A stretch of DNA of 64,000 nucleotides from Melastoma dodecandrum (taxonomy: Eukaryota; Streptophyta; Magnoliopsida; Myrtales; Melastomataceae): positions 1,012,001 through 1,076,000 of the forward strand of contig JARUPY010000533.1 of assembly GCA_029817715.1 (NCBI GenBank), written 5' to 3'. Shown here piece by piece: positions 1-13,768 of this stretch (position 1 is the stretch's first letter; each line of letters starts with the position of its first letter). The notes under the pieces were generated by a model that searched no databases, was not told the DNA's origin, and saw nothing but the letters and a program-made list of their open reading frames with translations. The position numbers and the translations under genes were made by a program.

Positions 1-385
1 ACTCTCATACGCAAAGTATTTGAATTTTACACTTGTTATCGAAGAGGGACACAGAGTCGGGGACTTGACGTACAGATTTTAGCGATAAACATGTGGTTCG
101 ACACGAAAAAGGAAGTCTTCCGCCTTCAACTGAAGTCTTCAACAAAGGCTGCAGCAGTTCTCGTCAGCATGCGCAGTCCAGTACACTGCTGGTTCTCTCG
201 CTTGTGTTTTGTTGGCCTCAGCCATATAGCAAACTAGGGGTAAAACCAACATAAATTGGCACATGCTTCGCCCACAAGCCAAGCTCTACGGACCGAGCTT
301 GATCTTTCAGGAAGCTTCTTCATCCAGTGACTGCAGGTGTGCGGATTGAGTGAAATCAGTCTGTATAGGCAGAACCTCTCCTCCG
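1..385. other. SVR1 3' flank, no other gene seen
   Basis: This stretch lies downstream of the SVR1 stop codon, which reads leftward. It probably holds the SVR1 3' UTR and flanking DNA. I see no second coding region or RNA gene in it. Confidence 0.5.
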
Positions 386-3300
386 TCAGCTCTTCCAACC
401 CAAAGCCTTAAGGTCAGCGGGTTCCAACTCAACATGTTTTCCAAGCCTGAAATAAGCAATTCGCATCGATGGTCAAATGATACTGGCAGCATAAAAATTT
501 TCGAAGACGACAATGCCATTGCATTATCTGGACAAAATTGCACATACCCGAGATCTGATGGAAGTCTGTAACCACCTATCCTAACCCGCTTCAAAGAATG
601 GATCTATAAATGCAAGAGAAGAGGCAGCCATTAAAGCTGTGATCATCGATAATTAAACAGCTACTCCAGGAAAAAGAAACAGAGTTTCGACAGGGACCCG
701 GAATTTCAACGTTCTATTCTATGAAATGTGTTTTCACCAATACGAGATTCCAAGTGGCCCACAAAAGGCATCCCAGAATAGGATCCTCCGTGACTTCGAA
801 TCATACAAGGACTTTCCTTTCATGAAAGGTCAAGAAGATTTTTCACTTCGCATGCATGGATGCCTTCCTCAGTGGATGCACAGTAAACTTGTTGGAAGAC
901 AATAACATAGTTGCTGATGTGTGATTAGATAAAGCAATGTTTGACGTGAAAAAGTAAATGCCACCTCGAGTCCAGCATTCTTGACAAGTTCTCTCACTTC
1001 ATGATTCCTTCCTTCATGAACCTGGTCAATTGAGGAAAACACAGATCAATGTAACTATTAGATGTCATTCATTATCTATAACTGTATAGGCAGATGGCAG
1101 AAAAATATATTCGATGGCTCAACATGCTTTGGTAATTCATGCAATTATCCTCACTAGTATAACTGTTAAAACCAAGAAAACAGCGAATTCTCCAGCATAG
1201 ATGATAATTTTAAGCAATATCCCCACAAAGTAGTACATACTATGCCAATGACAACTAATCCGGCATCGCCTTACTCGAAGATAATACGGCCGCAATTCTA
1301 CGAACAAAAGTTTCTCAAGCATATAACAGGAGAAAAGGCTCCATGCCATTAAAAGATCGTTCTCACCACAATCCGAAGACGAGGTCTTGATATATCAGGT
1401 TGCTTGGGCAATAACTCCACAGAATCCGGTGTGCAATGAACTCCATCTACGATGGTCCCTTGGCTGAGGGCAACTAAATGTCGCTTGTGTACGTCACCCT
1501 CTACTACTGCAATATATCTGCAAATCAAAATTGTTTCATGATATATTGGCCAGCTATAAAAGAAAACAAATGAGCAGGCATGACAATCCTGGTATATAAA
1601 CCTGGACGAGAAAAACAAAAAGAAGGATGCAGCAAAAATGAAGAAACCTCGAAGAAACACGCAAGGTAATACTTACTCCTTCGATAAATTGGCTGAAGGA
1701 TGTGAAATTTTTTGTGTGAAATCTCCTGTAAGATAAGCACAATGAAGGCGCTCAAACAACTAAATAATCAAAAGCATTTTTCAATTATTTATGAGGATAA
1801 TCCGCAGCTGCCCAGAGATTCTTTTATACCATCGTTTGTTACAATAATTAGCCCACTGGTTGCAACATCAAGGCGGCCAACTGTGAAGAGCCGTGGTTTG
1901 GGTGTCCCAGGATTTCTTTTGCCCTGCATCAAAGAAATCATTTACTGATGTAAGAATCACAGGAATACATTGCATATGAGAATTTTGAAAGTTGAAACTG
2001 AAAAGAAGAGAATCCCTCAACACTCCCTGTCATCAACAACCCCTCAACAAGCACATATTCAATTCTCACATGAATCACCTCAATCGAGAAAGGAAGAAGA
2101 AAACTTCAACTCTAGAGATATCAGGCGATCGGTTTATCTTACCCAGCTCTTCATATAGTCGTCGAATAATTCCAAAACCAATTTAGACTCTTTTTCTCCA
2201 GCAGAGCAGATATACCTGTGAACGTTCTCGCTACGTTTTTTAGCTGTAAACCACCAGGAAACAAAAGGAAAGCACATCTGCTAACAATTTCAGGTATGGA
2301 TAACTATACCCTTTTGGCTTATTTAGGGCAAGGTACACCTTCGGGGGCAATCTCTTTGGCAGGCGATTTCCATTGACATAGATGACATCCTTCCCTGGGT
2401 CAACACGTGTCTGCAGATTGGTAATACAAGTAACAGCTTATTCATTCTGGTTAGCATTTGTTTATGCAGACAAAAGGAAAAAGAGACTAACCTGCGGAGT
2501 GTTACACACGGAACCATTAACAGTCACCTTGCCGCCAAAAATAAGCTCCTCACTGCTTCGTCGGGATGCCACTATTTACAAGAACATCACAGTTACCATT
2601 AGGTAACCAATGAAATAACACCGAAAGAAGCCCTTGCCTATAACAATTCCAATTATCCATCCAGATCAATGAAGCTAAGGGCATGCCATGGCTGAATCTC
2701 CCATTCCTGTCTACAGCCCCATATACTTATCCTCGTAGGTAATTCCTTCCTTATCAAACTAAACTTCAAGAATTACACGACAAGCCTAATTCAAAGCCTT
2801 CAGCTTACCAAAAAAAAAAGAAAAATCAAAGCCTTCCCACCAACACATTGAAATCCGTACAAATGTTTCCACCATGAAGACTTCAAAGACCACAAAACCT
2901 CACCCCCTCTCTTGCGGCCATCCACCACACGTCACCCAACAATCATTCACCAAAATCAAATATCGAGCAACTAAAGAAGCTACAGAAAATCACACCTCCG
3001 GCTGCGGCAAGGACCTTGCAGAGCCGCTGAGGCTCGTCGCGGAAATTCTCATTGTAGAACCTCCTGGCGGCCTTGGAGTACTGGGATATTTCCCCACTCA
3101 CCTTCCTCTGGCCCTTCTCCTTGGGCTCCTTCTTGCTCCGCTTAGTTCCTGTATCCTCGTGGACCAAGGAATGGATAAGCCGTGCGGGAGGCTTAGAATG
3201 GAGCCGGAGCTTGCCGTCGTCGCCGCGGACAATCCAAGGGATGAAGAGCTGATTGCCGGAGTCGGAGATGAAGTCGCAATCAGGAGTAGGGGAAGGAGGG

Positions 3301-3464
3301 GACTGTGGCTTGGGAGGGGCGAAGGTAATGATAAATCGCAAGGGACGCGAGGAGGAAGGGGAGGCGGCGGGGGAAGAGCAGGTGATGCAGCTGCGGAGGG
3401 GGAGGAGGCGGCGGCTGGGGATTAGGGAGAGGAATGGCAGCGCGGAGACGGCGGTCGTTCCCAT
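386..3464 (-). CDS. SVR1: chloroplast 23S rRNA pseudouridine synthase SVR1 (RsuA/RluB family)
   Basis: This multi-exon gene encodes a plastid pseudouridine synthase that modifies chloroplast rRNA; Arabidopsis SVR1 mutants suppress leaf variegation. Exon 1 (2996-3464) starts MGTTAVSALPFL and is Ser/Pro/Arg-rich like a transit peptide. It ends in RLCKVLAAAG, which continues as VASRRSSEELIFGGKVTVNG (S4-like RNA-binding domain) near 2510-2575. The catalytic segment GRLDVATSGLIIVTNDG, with the active Asp, lies near 1840-1925. A further exon with SHPSANLSK is near 1680-1725, then the VHKRHLVALS and VDGVHCTPDSVELLPKQ exon near 1380-1510, HEGRNHEVRELVKNAGLEV near 965-1020, KRVRIGGYRLPSDLG at 548-603, and the last exon at 386-446 ending DLKALGWKS before the stop. 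All recognisable family blocks are present in order, so the gene appears intact. Exon edges between 600 and 2500 are approximate. Confidence 0.9.
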
Positions 3465-4326
3465 TATTATTCCCGCCCACGATACTGAGCTTCCGCCCCC
3501 TTACGCTCTTGGCCCGGTACTAAGGAGATATTTAACTATCGAGGTTTGTTACAGTCAGGAAAATAAGGCAAATAATGCCCAGGGAAAATAAGCCGCCCAC
3601 CCCTCAAAGCCGCAAATCAAGTCGGTCATTGAGTCATGCCCCAAGCTTATGAATGTAAATGGCAAGTAAAAACATCCAGGTGGGAAGAGGAGGCTGTAAA
3701 TTTAGGGAAGAGGGGAGGCTTGTAATAAATGGCTTCCAGGGACGGCTTGGGTAATTTTTTCTGCACCCTCCCTCTTACTCGATTTTCATCCCAAACGGCG
3801 CATTTGTGTGGAAATCCCATTGAGTCACGGATACAAATAAGATCGGCGCTACCCCAATCCCAACAAATAACCGATAGAAGCACAAAATCTATCAACAAAA
3901 AGCTGCAACTCATCACGGAGCTCGACTTATTTAGATGCCTCGACTCAAGGTTTTGAGTCTCTACTGCGTATGAACAGTAGAGAACACGCTGGTGCAAAAG
4001 AGAACAACAGGATAATTTTTGGGAACAGAAAAGGAACCAAAAGGCAAAATTTGCTAAGTTGGTTCAGAGCTCAAGGGGATCCCTTCTTTTCTTGCATATA
4101 AAGGACCAATGCTTAACTCAAGAATCGTCGATATATAACCAAGACGCCAAGAGTCTGACCGGAAAAGGAATTAAATAATCGATGAGAAGACAAATCGACT
4201 CCTGTAACAATATCCGCAAGGTGCAACCGCTTCACGATTCTATGAGTCGTACAGCTTGATATTTCACCCCAAAATTGTAATGTCATCAAGAGACAAAAGC
4301 ATCCAAGGTACTGAGGAAAGTACCTG
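3465..4326. other. intergenic: SVR1 promoter side and SDP6 3' end
   Basis: About 860 bp lie between the SVR1 start codon and the SDP6 stop codon, both on the minus strand. It should contain the SVR1 promoter on its left and the SDP6 3' UTR on its right. I see only chance open frames without family resemblance. Confidence 0.5.
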
Positions 4327-7300
4327 TTAGTTGTGTTTGCCATCGTGGAACTGAGCATTCTTCGAGGACTTGAATGTTTCCAAGAATCTTCTCGCCTTCT
4401 CAAGCTCCTCTTTCTTTCTGGACTTGTTCCATTTGTGCTCTTCTGAGAGTATCTCAATAATACGAGGTAGTGCTCTGCTGGCTGCATCTGTGTCAAGGAA
4501 CGCGAGCCTTGATCTCCTTGCTATGAAATCCACAGCAGATTCACAGTACTCGTTACGAGCACAATATGCGACTTCAGCCTCGAGAAAAGGATAACCATGG
4601 GCAAGTCGCTTGCCCAAACCTTCATTCTGATACAAGAGAAGCATAAAATCAAAAGGAGAAAAAATGAGCCAGCCGCATATGACCAGATGTCCTTTCAATA
4701 AAACTATCAAGTACGAGATTAGAAGGGAAATTCTCAATCAGCAAAGACCAAAAAACCAGACAACAAGAATGCTCTCGATAAGGCTAGAATTCAAAAGACC
4801 ACATATCAGGGATGCTGTATTTTGAATGCATGGGCTTAATTAAATGTACAAAACAGTTCTGCTTTTTGCTCAAGAGAGCTTTCGAGCATGTCTTTGAAAA
4901 TAGAGTAAATTCTGTAAGAAACTTGTCCCGTGAAGGCCTCCATATTCTTTTCTTACGTGATCATTGAGGTCAAGCATCATTCTTTCTGAAAGTACTCTTC
5001 ATGCAAAGATAGTACAGTTCAAGATATATTTAAATGGACGTATACCTGAGCAATTTCCGCCACTCTCTCAGCAAAATTTCCATATGCATGGGACAAGTGC
5101 TTCGCAGCAGCAGTGTCCATTGCTCCAGGGACAACTTTACCACCATAACTCCTTTTCATACGTACGTATTGCTGAGCAAGCATGGTAAATGATGCAGGAT
5201 CCCATCCCTCTCCACCCATTAGCCGGAGATTGTGAGTTACACATTCATTTGCCGGCTTCAAATTTCCTGATCGAATGGCAGCGTTGACGGCATCTTCTGC
5301 CATGCTGAAAATGGGAACAATCAAATTATGTAAAAACAACCAATTCATGCACCTAGCAATCAGAAGTCATCATTGTTAGCATCGTCACGATACAGTACCT
5401 TCTATAAGTTGTCCACTTCCCCCCTGTGATAGTGACTAGGCCAGGATAATCTTCGCACACAACATGATCCCTTGATATGCTTTCAGTGTTCTTGGCAGAC
5501 GGATCCGTAGCCAAAGGGCGGATACCACTCCAAGCAGAAAGGACGTCAGTTCGTCTCACCTGTGCAAAACAACAAAGATTCAGATTCTAAACGCCAAATT
5601 CTTTTATTTGAAGAGCCAATTGTAATATTCCATGAATATCAACAAAACACTAGTTAGAGAGCAAACAGTCAAGAAGAAAGGGTAAGTAGGAAACCTGATT
5701 TTTAAAAAATGAAGAGGGCCATATCAAAAGGAGGAAAGAGCAGGGCGAAAAAGTAACACTGGGAATATAACAATGACCAACCCATGGAGGAGCATAGAGA
5801 TAGCCAAATATCATCAGCAACTCCTTGAAAATGAAACCCCATGAATCGTCCAAACACCAACCTTTACATTTAGATAATCACTGATGGCATCCAGAATAAA
5901 CTGTATTTCGTCTTCGTGAGGTTCAGGCAGCATGGTAATTTCAGTATTGGAATCTGTAGTACCGGCAACAGTCCTTCCCAGCCATGGTAACATGAACACG
6001 ACCCTCCCGTCTTTAGTTTTGGGAACAATTAAGCCCATCCCTTCAGGAGAATAATAATCTGGAAGAATGATGTGGACACCACTACTAGGACAAATCATTG
6101 GCTGGACGTCCTTATCAACCATTTTCCGTACAGAATCACAAAATGGACCAGCAGCATTCACCACAACTTTAGCATAGGTTTCAAACTCCCTTCCTGACAA
6201 ATCGACATAAGATGTCCAGATTTAGAAATATAAACTCATGTAATGAGATGTTCTCTCAAATGATGAATCCTTATGTAAATAGGCTATGCTACTACCCAAA
6301 CGACTCAATATAAAGATAATAGAAATTACACAATGTGAAAAGCAGAAAATATCTCAGCCTGCAATACAAAGATAGATGTACTTGCATGAGCAAGAAAAAG
6401 ACGCCCAATCCGTTTAAGTAAACCTCATACAGTTTGTCTGACAGACGAAAAGCACCTGACAAATTGTCTCGAATGCGTGCACCAATCACGCGTCCAGAGG
6501 CTCCATCCTTGAGAAAACCTACGACTTCTGCATGATTCAGAACAGTCGCACCAGCTAAAGAAGCAGTACAAGCTAGTGCCACATTTAGCCGCGAGTCATT
6601 CATCTGACCATCATAGTAAACCACTGTACCCTTCAACACTCTGTCTTTCCCTTTCCTTGCAAGAGTGGGAAAGAGTTCAGACGACTCCTGAGCAGAGTAA
6701 TACCGAGATAAATGCAGAAGGCGTGCCCCGGCAACCAAATCGTACGCCTTCAATCCAACCCAGTAATAAACAACCTCAAACCAATTAAAGCAGGGTGTCA
6801 TGCATGGCAAAGCATGGCAGAGGTGTGGAGCATTATCAATGACCTGCTTTCTCTCCTCAAGTGCATGGAATACAAGCTTTAGCTGCCCATAGTCGAGGTT
6901 GAAAACAGCCTTTTCCAAGTATCGGACTCCTGGAAAAGTAAGTCTAATCAGCTTTCTAGCTTTGGTTCTACAGAATCACTTCAGGCAACAAATATTTGAA
7001 AATTTCACAACATTTTAAGAGATTCCAAAATAAAGAAAATGATCGCTCTCCGGACGTTTCTTTACAGTAGAGCAAAAGAAAGAAGACAGTGATTAGCAGA
7101 TGCATACCTCCATGAATCAACTTAGTGGACCTCGACGAAGTTCCAGAACTAAAATCCTCTCTCTCTACAAGTCCCACCCTCAGTCCACGGGTCGCGGCGT
7201 CAAGCGCCACCCCGCACCCCGTGGCGCCACCTCCAACGACCAGCACATCGAGAGGATTAGCAGAGCTCGCGCCGGCGAGGGATGACTCCTGTACGGATCG

Positions 7301-7474
7301 GGGAGGGACCAAGGTGGAAGCATCGCCGATCTTCTGCCGCAGGGATTCCACCACTGGAAGGCTAGCGCCGCGATCGTTGTGCGCGACGGATGGGGAGGCG
7401 ACGGCGACGGCGACGGCGGAGCAAACGGCCACAGACACAGCTGCGATGCCGCGGATGCGGCGGGGAAGAGACAT
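4327..7474 (-). CDS. SDP6: mitochondrial FAD-dependent glycerol-3-phosphate dehydrogenase
   Basis: The product oxidises glycerol-3-phosphate to dihydroxyacetone phosphate at the inner mitochondrial membrane, passing electrons to ubiquinone. In plants it uses glycerol released from seed oil (SUGAR-DEPENDENT6). Exon 1 begins MSLPRRIRGIAAVSVAVCS, a plausible mitochondrial leader. It then carries the FAD Rossmann motif DVLVVGGGATGCGVALDAA (about residues 75-95) and the conserved EREDFSSGTSSRSTKLIHGG. Further exons give the substrate domain: KAYDLVAGARLLHLSRYYSA and YDGQMNDSRLNVALACTAS near 6570-6760, VVNAAGPFCDSVRKM and MLPWLGRTVAGTTDSNTEIT near 5930-6170, and GLVTITGGKWTTYR near 5390-5450. The C-terminal domain follows near 5050-5300, and the last exon ends FKSSKNAQFHDGKHN. 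The family's landmarks are complete, so I read the gene as functional. Its start codon faces VPS33 across a 532-bp divergent promoter. Confidence 0.93.
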
Positions 7475-8006
7475 CTCCGTGGGTTGGGGGGGGGGGGGTG
7501 CGATCAGTTACGCAGTCTGGTAAGGGATGGGAATGGTATGCATTGGGAATCGGAAATATAAGGGCTGGAGCATCGGGAGTCTAATTAATCGTCCTTCGCT
7601 AAATACGAAGGGAATATTGAAGGGGATCGATCCCGTGGGAATAGAACCTTCTTTTTTTTTTATCTTTTAATTGGCAATTTGTCGCCAGCTAATTATTCAT
7701 CACTCGGAAAATTTGCTTTGATTGTAGCACTAAATCACACGCACATTTACATGGTATTTTTTCGAATCGGATCGGTATAATTGAGAAAACGAGGAACATC
7801 GTTATCAGATGAGACCGAGATTAAACCAAAACAAAGCTATTGGCCCATGGGCTCTTTACTAATCTGACCTGGCCCAAGTTTCACGCTGGGTCCGGCCCAC
7901 CATTAGCCACGCCTCCCTTCCCTCGCGGCCCCGCCCCAACCCCCGCCCACAGCAACAAGAAGGCGACAACGGAGAATTCCCTCCGTTGTTCTTGCGGGAG
8001 AGAGAA
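7475..8006. promoter_or_regulatory. divergent promoter between SDP6 and VPS33 with site II motifs
   Basis: The start codons of SDP6 (left) and VPS33 (right) face away from each other across 532 bp. Between about 7840 and 7905 there are three copies of GGCCCA, the TCP-binding site II core that is common in housekeeping plant promoters. A run of ten or more G lies near 7487-7499, in the SDP6 leader. The assignment to both genes is inferred from position. Confidence 0.55.
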
Positions 8007-11000
8007 ATGGCGCAGATTCCCAACCTCGACAATTCCCCCCTCAACCTCGCTTCCCTGAGGCTAGTCTTTTCTTCCCCTTCGGCTCGACCTGAATCGTCCC
8101 CGATCTTGACAGCTGGAGGTTTTCTGATTGTTCTTGGTGTTTTATCAGGGATCAGTCGCAGAAGGAACTCATCGCCATCCTCAGAAACGTGAGTTCCCGA
8201 CGATGTTGTTTCTTTCTTGAACTGTCTGCTGGCATTGAAATTACGGGATTGCTCGTTGGATTTTAGGACATGATGAATGTTTTGTTTAGTTTAATAAAGG
8301 ATGTCGCGTGGTTGGACGAATTGTGTGAAAGATTGTGGGAGTTATGCGTTTTGATTGCAACAGATCCGGGGGAAGAAGTGTTTGATCGTCGATCCGAAGC
8401 TCAGTGGATCACTTTCTCTGATTATCCAAACTTCCCTTCTCAAGGTAATACTTTGTCAGGTTATGGTGGGCGTGGGTTTTGGTTTCTTTCTTTAAGCGGT
8501 CTTGTGAGTGTTTCTTTTTCTTTACGCCTTAGGAACATAATGTGGAGCTTCGGCACCTTAGCGGAGAGCCGGTCCAAACGGAAGCTGCGAAGTTGGTTTA
8601 TCTAGTTCGGTCGCAACTCGATCTCGTGAAATTCATATGCTCCAATGTGCAGAGTGACGTGTCAAAAGGGATCCAGAGGGAGTACCATGTTTACTTTGTC
8701 CCTCGCCGCGCGGTTGCTTGCGAGAAGGTCACGGGACAGATTTTGCTCCAAAACTTAGAAGTTTTATATGATGCTCTTTTATTTTTCCCGTCTGGAGGGT
8801 GTTGAACTGCTTGTTCTCAGGTTTTTGAGGAGGAAAAAGTCCACGAGTTGATGACATTTGGCGAGTACCCATTATATGTAGTTCCATTGGATGAAGATGT
8901 TCTTTCTTTTGAATTAGATCTTGCTTACAAAGTAAGCACGAACTTTCCTTTTCTAAGTTTTGTTTGGTCAGTTTAAATTATTTTTATCCAGGTTTTGTCC
9001 CTAACTTTTCATTTGCTCCCTTGCAGGATTGTCTTGTTGATGGGGATACAAGTTCGCTCTGGCATATTGCAAAAGCTGTTCATAAGCTTGAGGTAACCCA
9101 GCTCCGGTGTCCTAGTATATTTCATCCTAGCCCCTGGAACTAGGGCTTAAGCTCATTTGTGCGCTGTAATTGCTTTTTAATCGTTGTGCCATGGCATTGT
9201 TATCAACAAGCTAATACTCGAAACTTCTTTCAGTTTTCTTTTGGTGTAATACCGAATGTCAGGGCCAAGGGAAAATCATCAGTTCGTGTGGCTGACATTC
9301 TCAACAGGATGCAGGCAGAAGAACCAGTCAATTCATCCGATGTGAAAATCTACCTTCTTGATACCGAACTTTGTTTCTCGCCTTCTGTTGAACAGCTAAC
9401 ATAGTACTAATCCTTTTCTCCAGATTGTTGTTCCCGAGATAAATACTCTGATCATTCTCGATAGGGAGGTAAATTTTCTTTACTGCCTCTGATATGTACT
9501 ACTGGAAATCGTTATACTAATTCAGGATTTGTATACATGTATGTTGGTATAAATGGCATGATCTGATGGCCACCCATCAATCCTTTGGGTGTGTATCTTT
9601 CAAAATATATGCTATATTTATCAAGTCAAGGAAAAGCTTTCCCTAACCAATGATGTGACAATAATCACCAAGTAGAAGTTTTTTTTAATATCTGAAGTAT
9701 ATCTTACTTAGCAAAAGAAAATGCAGTTCTAGAGAGGCCGTGATGTGTACATGTGGCTGCCTTGCATGAGCATGGCCAAGTTGTCTTTTTTCTTTTGTTA
9801 CCAGGATCTTTCTTTTGAGCCATCACCGGTATTTTGTTTTGCTAAGTGCCATCACCAGTATGCTTTATTCATGATCCCAGTATTCTTTCTGTGATTGTAG
9901 GTGGACATGGTTACTCCAATGTGTTCTCAATTGACTTATGAGGGGCTCTTAGACGAGGTAAAATGGTGAATGAATTTAATTTGAAATCTGTTTTCCGGCA
10001 ATAGTGACAATGCTCCAAATGAAAATGGGCCTTCTTGGTATGTACTTATGTTAGAATTTGTCAATTGTTTGCAAAAGGGAAAGAAATCCTTTTTATGGCA
10101 AGAAGTAGAAGCAGCTATTTTTATTGAAGAGTGAACGAGTCGAACTCCAATTTTGTATTATTGGATGTTCTCCATTATTGTGTACATAATTCATTATTAA
10201 TATGAGTGGATTTTATGCGATACTTGACACGTGATCTTTGAAGAAGTCCCGGCTGATGCTGTAATTGTCTTCATATGACAATCTTTTTTGTTCTTTCTTG
10301 TCCTTTTTTCTTTCTGATTAATTTTAGCTCAGTTTCTGCATGTCAATAATGGTTCTGTGGAGCTTGATGCATCTATCATGGGAGTCCAGCAAGAAGGAAA
10401 AAAGATGAAAGTTCCGCTCAATTCAAGGTAAAGTACATGTTTGATGATTCACTTTTAAGAAATAAAGCACTCGAGCATTCTGCTCGTGTTTGCTGGACGA
10501 AATATTTTCCAGTTGTACCTTTTCTTATCTTTGTTGCGGATTGGTGTTGAATCACATTCATTCTACTTCCTCTCTTGTTGATTGAGTTTGCATGCTCTTG
10601 AAATGCAGTGACAAGCTTTTCAAGGAAATAAGGGACCTCAATTTTGAAGTCGTTGTCCAGGTTGATTAGATAGTTTGTTTGCTTACCGAAAATTTGTAAC
10701 AAGAGTTGCATTTAGTTAGTATTGTTTGATTCCACTCTTTGAAGATTCCATATCTTAGTTCCGGCTGCAGCCTGCTTGCAGGTGTTACGTCAGAAAGCCA
10801 CATCAATGAAGCAGGATTACACAGAGATGACAACCACTGTAAGTGATCTTGGTCTTTCAGAGTAAACTGCGTCTCTGATTTCATTACCATAATTGAAGTG
10901 ATTCTGGAGTTTTTTTCCTTGGATTAGCAAGAACAGTTTAAGTTCCTTGTCTCGGGGGATAATATATATATTCATGCTAGTCATGAATCCTTACATCGTC

Positions 11001-13768
11001 GGATCACTGCTTTGACTCTGCAGAATCAGACAGTTTCAGAGTTGAAAGACTTTGTTAAGAAACTGAATTCATTGCCAGAAATGACTGTAAGCAGACATTA
11101 ATCGTTTGAATTTCAATATTTTGGATGGGGAACACCTGAATATAAGATAATTTCATTCTGCTTGGACCAGAGACATATAAATCTCGCTCAACATTTATCT
11201 ACATTTACATCCAAGCCAGCTTTCCTTGGGAAACTTGACATGGAACACACGATTATTGAGTCTCAAAGTTATGACATGTAAGCTGCTTTCATGTACCATT
11301 TTCAGTCCTGTCAACTCATTTATTTATCTCCCCTTGTTTTCTTGTTAAAGTAGATGTATATTTGGAAGCAATTAAATCTGCAGGCAATATTTAGTGATCT
11401 GTTGCGACGCCTGAGGACTTACTAAGGGCCTAAGGCACACAAAAGTGCTTTATGCGTGCTTCACATATATTTTACCAAGTTAGATAGAAAGATAACATTT
11501 GTTTGGCCTTGCATGACAGATGATATATCAGAATCATATTATCTTTCCTTTTTTTACCATAGATGATATATGGCCCTCATTCTTGACTTTGGTCAGTACA
11601 TATTGCTGGAACTGATACAGTTTTCCTACAGCTGCTTCGAGTATATTGAAGAAATGATCCATAAGCAAGAACCTCTGGTCAACGTCTTAAGATTACTCAT
11701 ATTATTTTCGATTACAAATGCTGGGCTGCCAAAGAAACACTTCGATTATTTGAGGCCTGTATCACCTATTCTTTGTGACACCTTCTTCCATTCATTTTAT
11801 TACCCCTCTCACAAGTTATTGGTTCAGGAGGGAGCTCCTTCATAGCTATGGGTTTGAGCACATGGTCACTCTAAGCAATCTGGAAAAGGCTGGATTATTC
11901 AAAAAGCAGGTTTTTATTTCATTATTCAACTTGTGAGAAATTTAGGCTACCCTAGGGGACAATAATGATTAAAAAGTGCCTTATTAATTTATGTAAAAAA
12001 ATGACAATTATATATGTCGATCCATATGTAGTATGAATAGTAGAGAAGAAAATGAATAAAACAATACACAGATTTGGTTGCCAACAGATTTGCCAATTCT
12101 TGGTGAAGGGAACACCGAACAGTACCCAGGAATGTACTGTTTTGAGATAACACTGGTTCAATCACAGTTCAATTTATTTATTTGTAAACCTCACAGGAGT
12201 CAAAGAGCAATTGGCTGACAGTGAAACGAGCCCTACAGCTTGTAGTTGAAGATACTGATACTGCAAAGTAACTCTTATAGATTCTTTTCATGTTTCCAGT
12301 TAAATGCATATATAGTTGGACATCATTGTTTATGCTGGTTTAATTAGCTGAGCGGAATCTCAGTCTATCATGATAGTTAATAGTGTGTAAATGCTATCCT
12401 GATTGATTTTTTTATTAAGTGATCTATTTGTGGCTGCTTTTGTTGCAACTCTACAATTCAGCCCCACCTCTTTCCTACCAGTTGTGTTTCCAAAAGATTT
12501 ATTGCTTGCTGGAAGATATTTTATGATTTATTATACTGTCTCTTGAACATATCAGGAGCTGTGATTCTGGGCCAATGAATAGGAAATCTTCTAAAAATAT
12601 TGTATTAATGGAAAACTGCCGTGGCTTTATGTAGCCTCTTCTTCTGTGATATTGAATAGTGGCAAGGTGGATGCTTGTGTTTTTTCCCATTGAACAGACA
12701 AAACAATACTCCGTAGCAGATATTCTTCCAGGATCTTAATGTTTGCCAAATGCTCCGGTTATATCGTTTTCATGATCAGTTATATTGATATGATGACTAC
12801 AATTCAACTTGTCTCCCTGTATACATTTTTCCAGAATTCCTAACTTATTTTATGTGTTTAACTGCAGTCCAAATGACATCGCATATGTGTTTTCTGGATA
12901 TGCGCCACTGAGTATCCGCCTTGTTCAGAATGCTATTCGTTCTGGATGGTAAGGTTTCCTGCATGTTTAATTGCAGTTTTTCCAACTTATATTAAAAGAA
13001 ATATCATGAGTTTATTTATCTTGACGTGGCACAGTAATCATATTGCCTCTAGAGCAATTAAAATCTTGTCTTATCTAATCATGATGGTTTGATTATGCAG
13101 GCGTCCCATCGAAGAAATCTTGAAGCTGTTACCTGGACCTCATTCAGAAATAAAACGTGTATGTTCCCTTCTCCTTCCCATATTCCGATTCTCGCCTTTT
13201 TTGCCACCTTTCCTTTGGTGGATCTGAGCATTTTCTCACTCGCCTTTCTTTTGCTTTGACAGAGTAGGTTCGCAAACAGTGCATCATACGATACCTTGCA
13301 AGGTGCTTCTACAGACAAGTAAGTACTATATCTCAGTCGAAAATCCATTTGATAAAACCTCTCTCCTGACTTCCCCCTTGTCTTGCCCACCCTGGCATGG
13401 TTATTACGTTAATCTTTGGCCGCGTTCTCAAGAGTGACAACTGATGGGAGACGTTCCTTGGTACTGGTCGTGTTTATTGGCGGAGTTACGTTTGCTGAGA
13501 TCTCGGCTCTAAGATTTCTTAGTGCACAGGTACTTCTACTCATATTTTCTTGCTTATCCTAGAGTAGTTGTTAATACAAATATCATAAATGTCGTTTTCT
13601 GTACATCTGAGCAAATACCATGTCTTTGCATGCTGGCATATTATGATAAACCCGATTCTCTACACACCCTCGCTGCAGGAAGGAATGGCATACGACTTGA
13701 TTGTTGGGACAACAAAAATAGTGGGTGGCCGCTCTCTAACAGAAGCACTCGTGGAGACTCAAGGCTGA
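8007..13768 (+). CDS. VPS33: Sec1/Munc18-family protein VPS33 (HOPS/CORVET core subunit)
   Basis: VPS33 is the SM protein of the vacuolar HOPS and CORVET tethering complexes. It binds SNAREs and drives fusion with the vacuole and late endosome. The protein starts [18 protein letters not shown] and can be followed through many small exons: [20 protein letters not shown] (near 8370-8445), [70 protein letters not shown]-region SM blocks, [19 protein letters not shown] (near 11660-11720), [19 protein letters not shown] (near 12870-12930), [18 protein letters not shown] and a last exon ending [14 protein letters not shown]. The first intron (8060-8148) appears to use a GC donor: only this split gives the family sequence [10 protein letters not shown]. 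No break was seen. Confidence 0.92.
8060..8148 (+). other. GC-AG intron 1 of VPS33
   Basis: Ending exon 1 at 8059 (...CCCTGAG) and resuming at 8149 (GGATCAGTCG...) gives Ser-Leu-Arg-Asp-Gln-Ser-Gln, as in other VPS33 proteins. The intron then begins GCTAGT instead of GT and ends TATCAG. The nearest GT donor (8064) would throw exon 2 out of frame. Confidence 0.65.

Noticed and set aside
2874..3591. Plus-strand open frames opposite SVR1 exon 1
   Set aside because: They mirror the Ser/Pro/Arg-rich transit-peptide coding sequence and lack any family resemblance.
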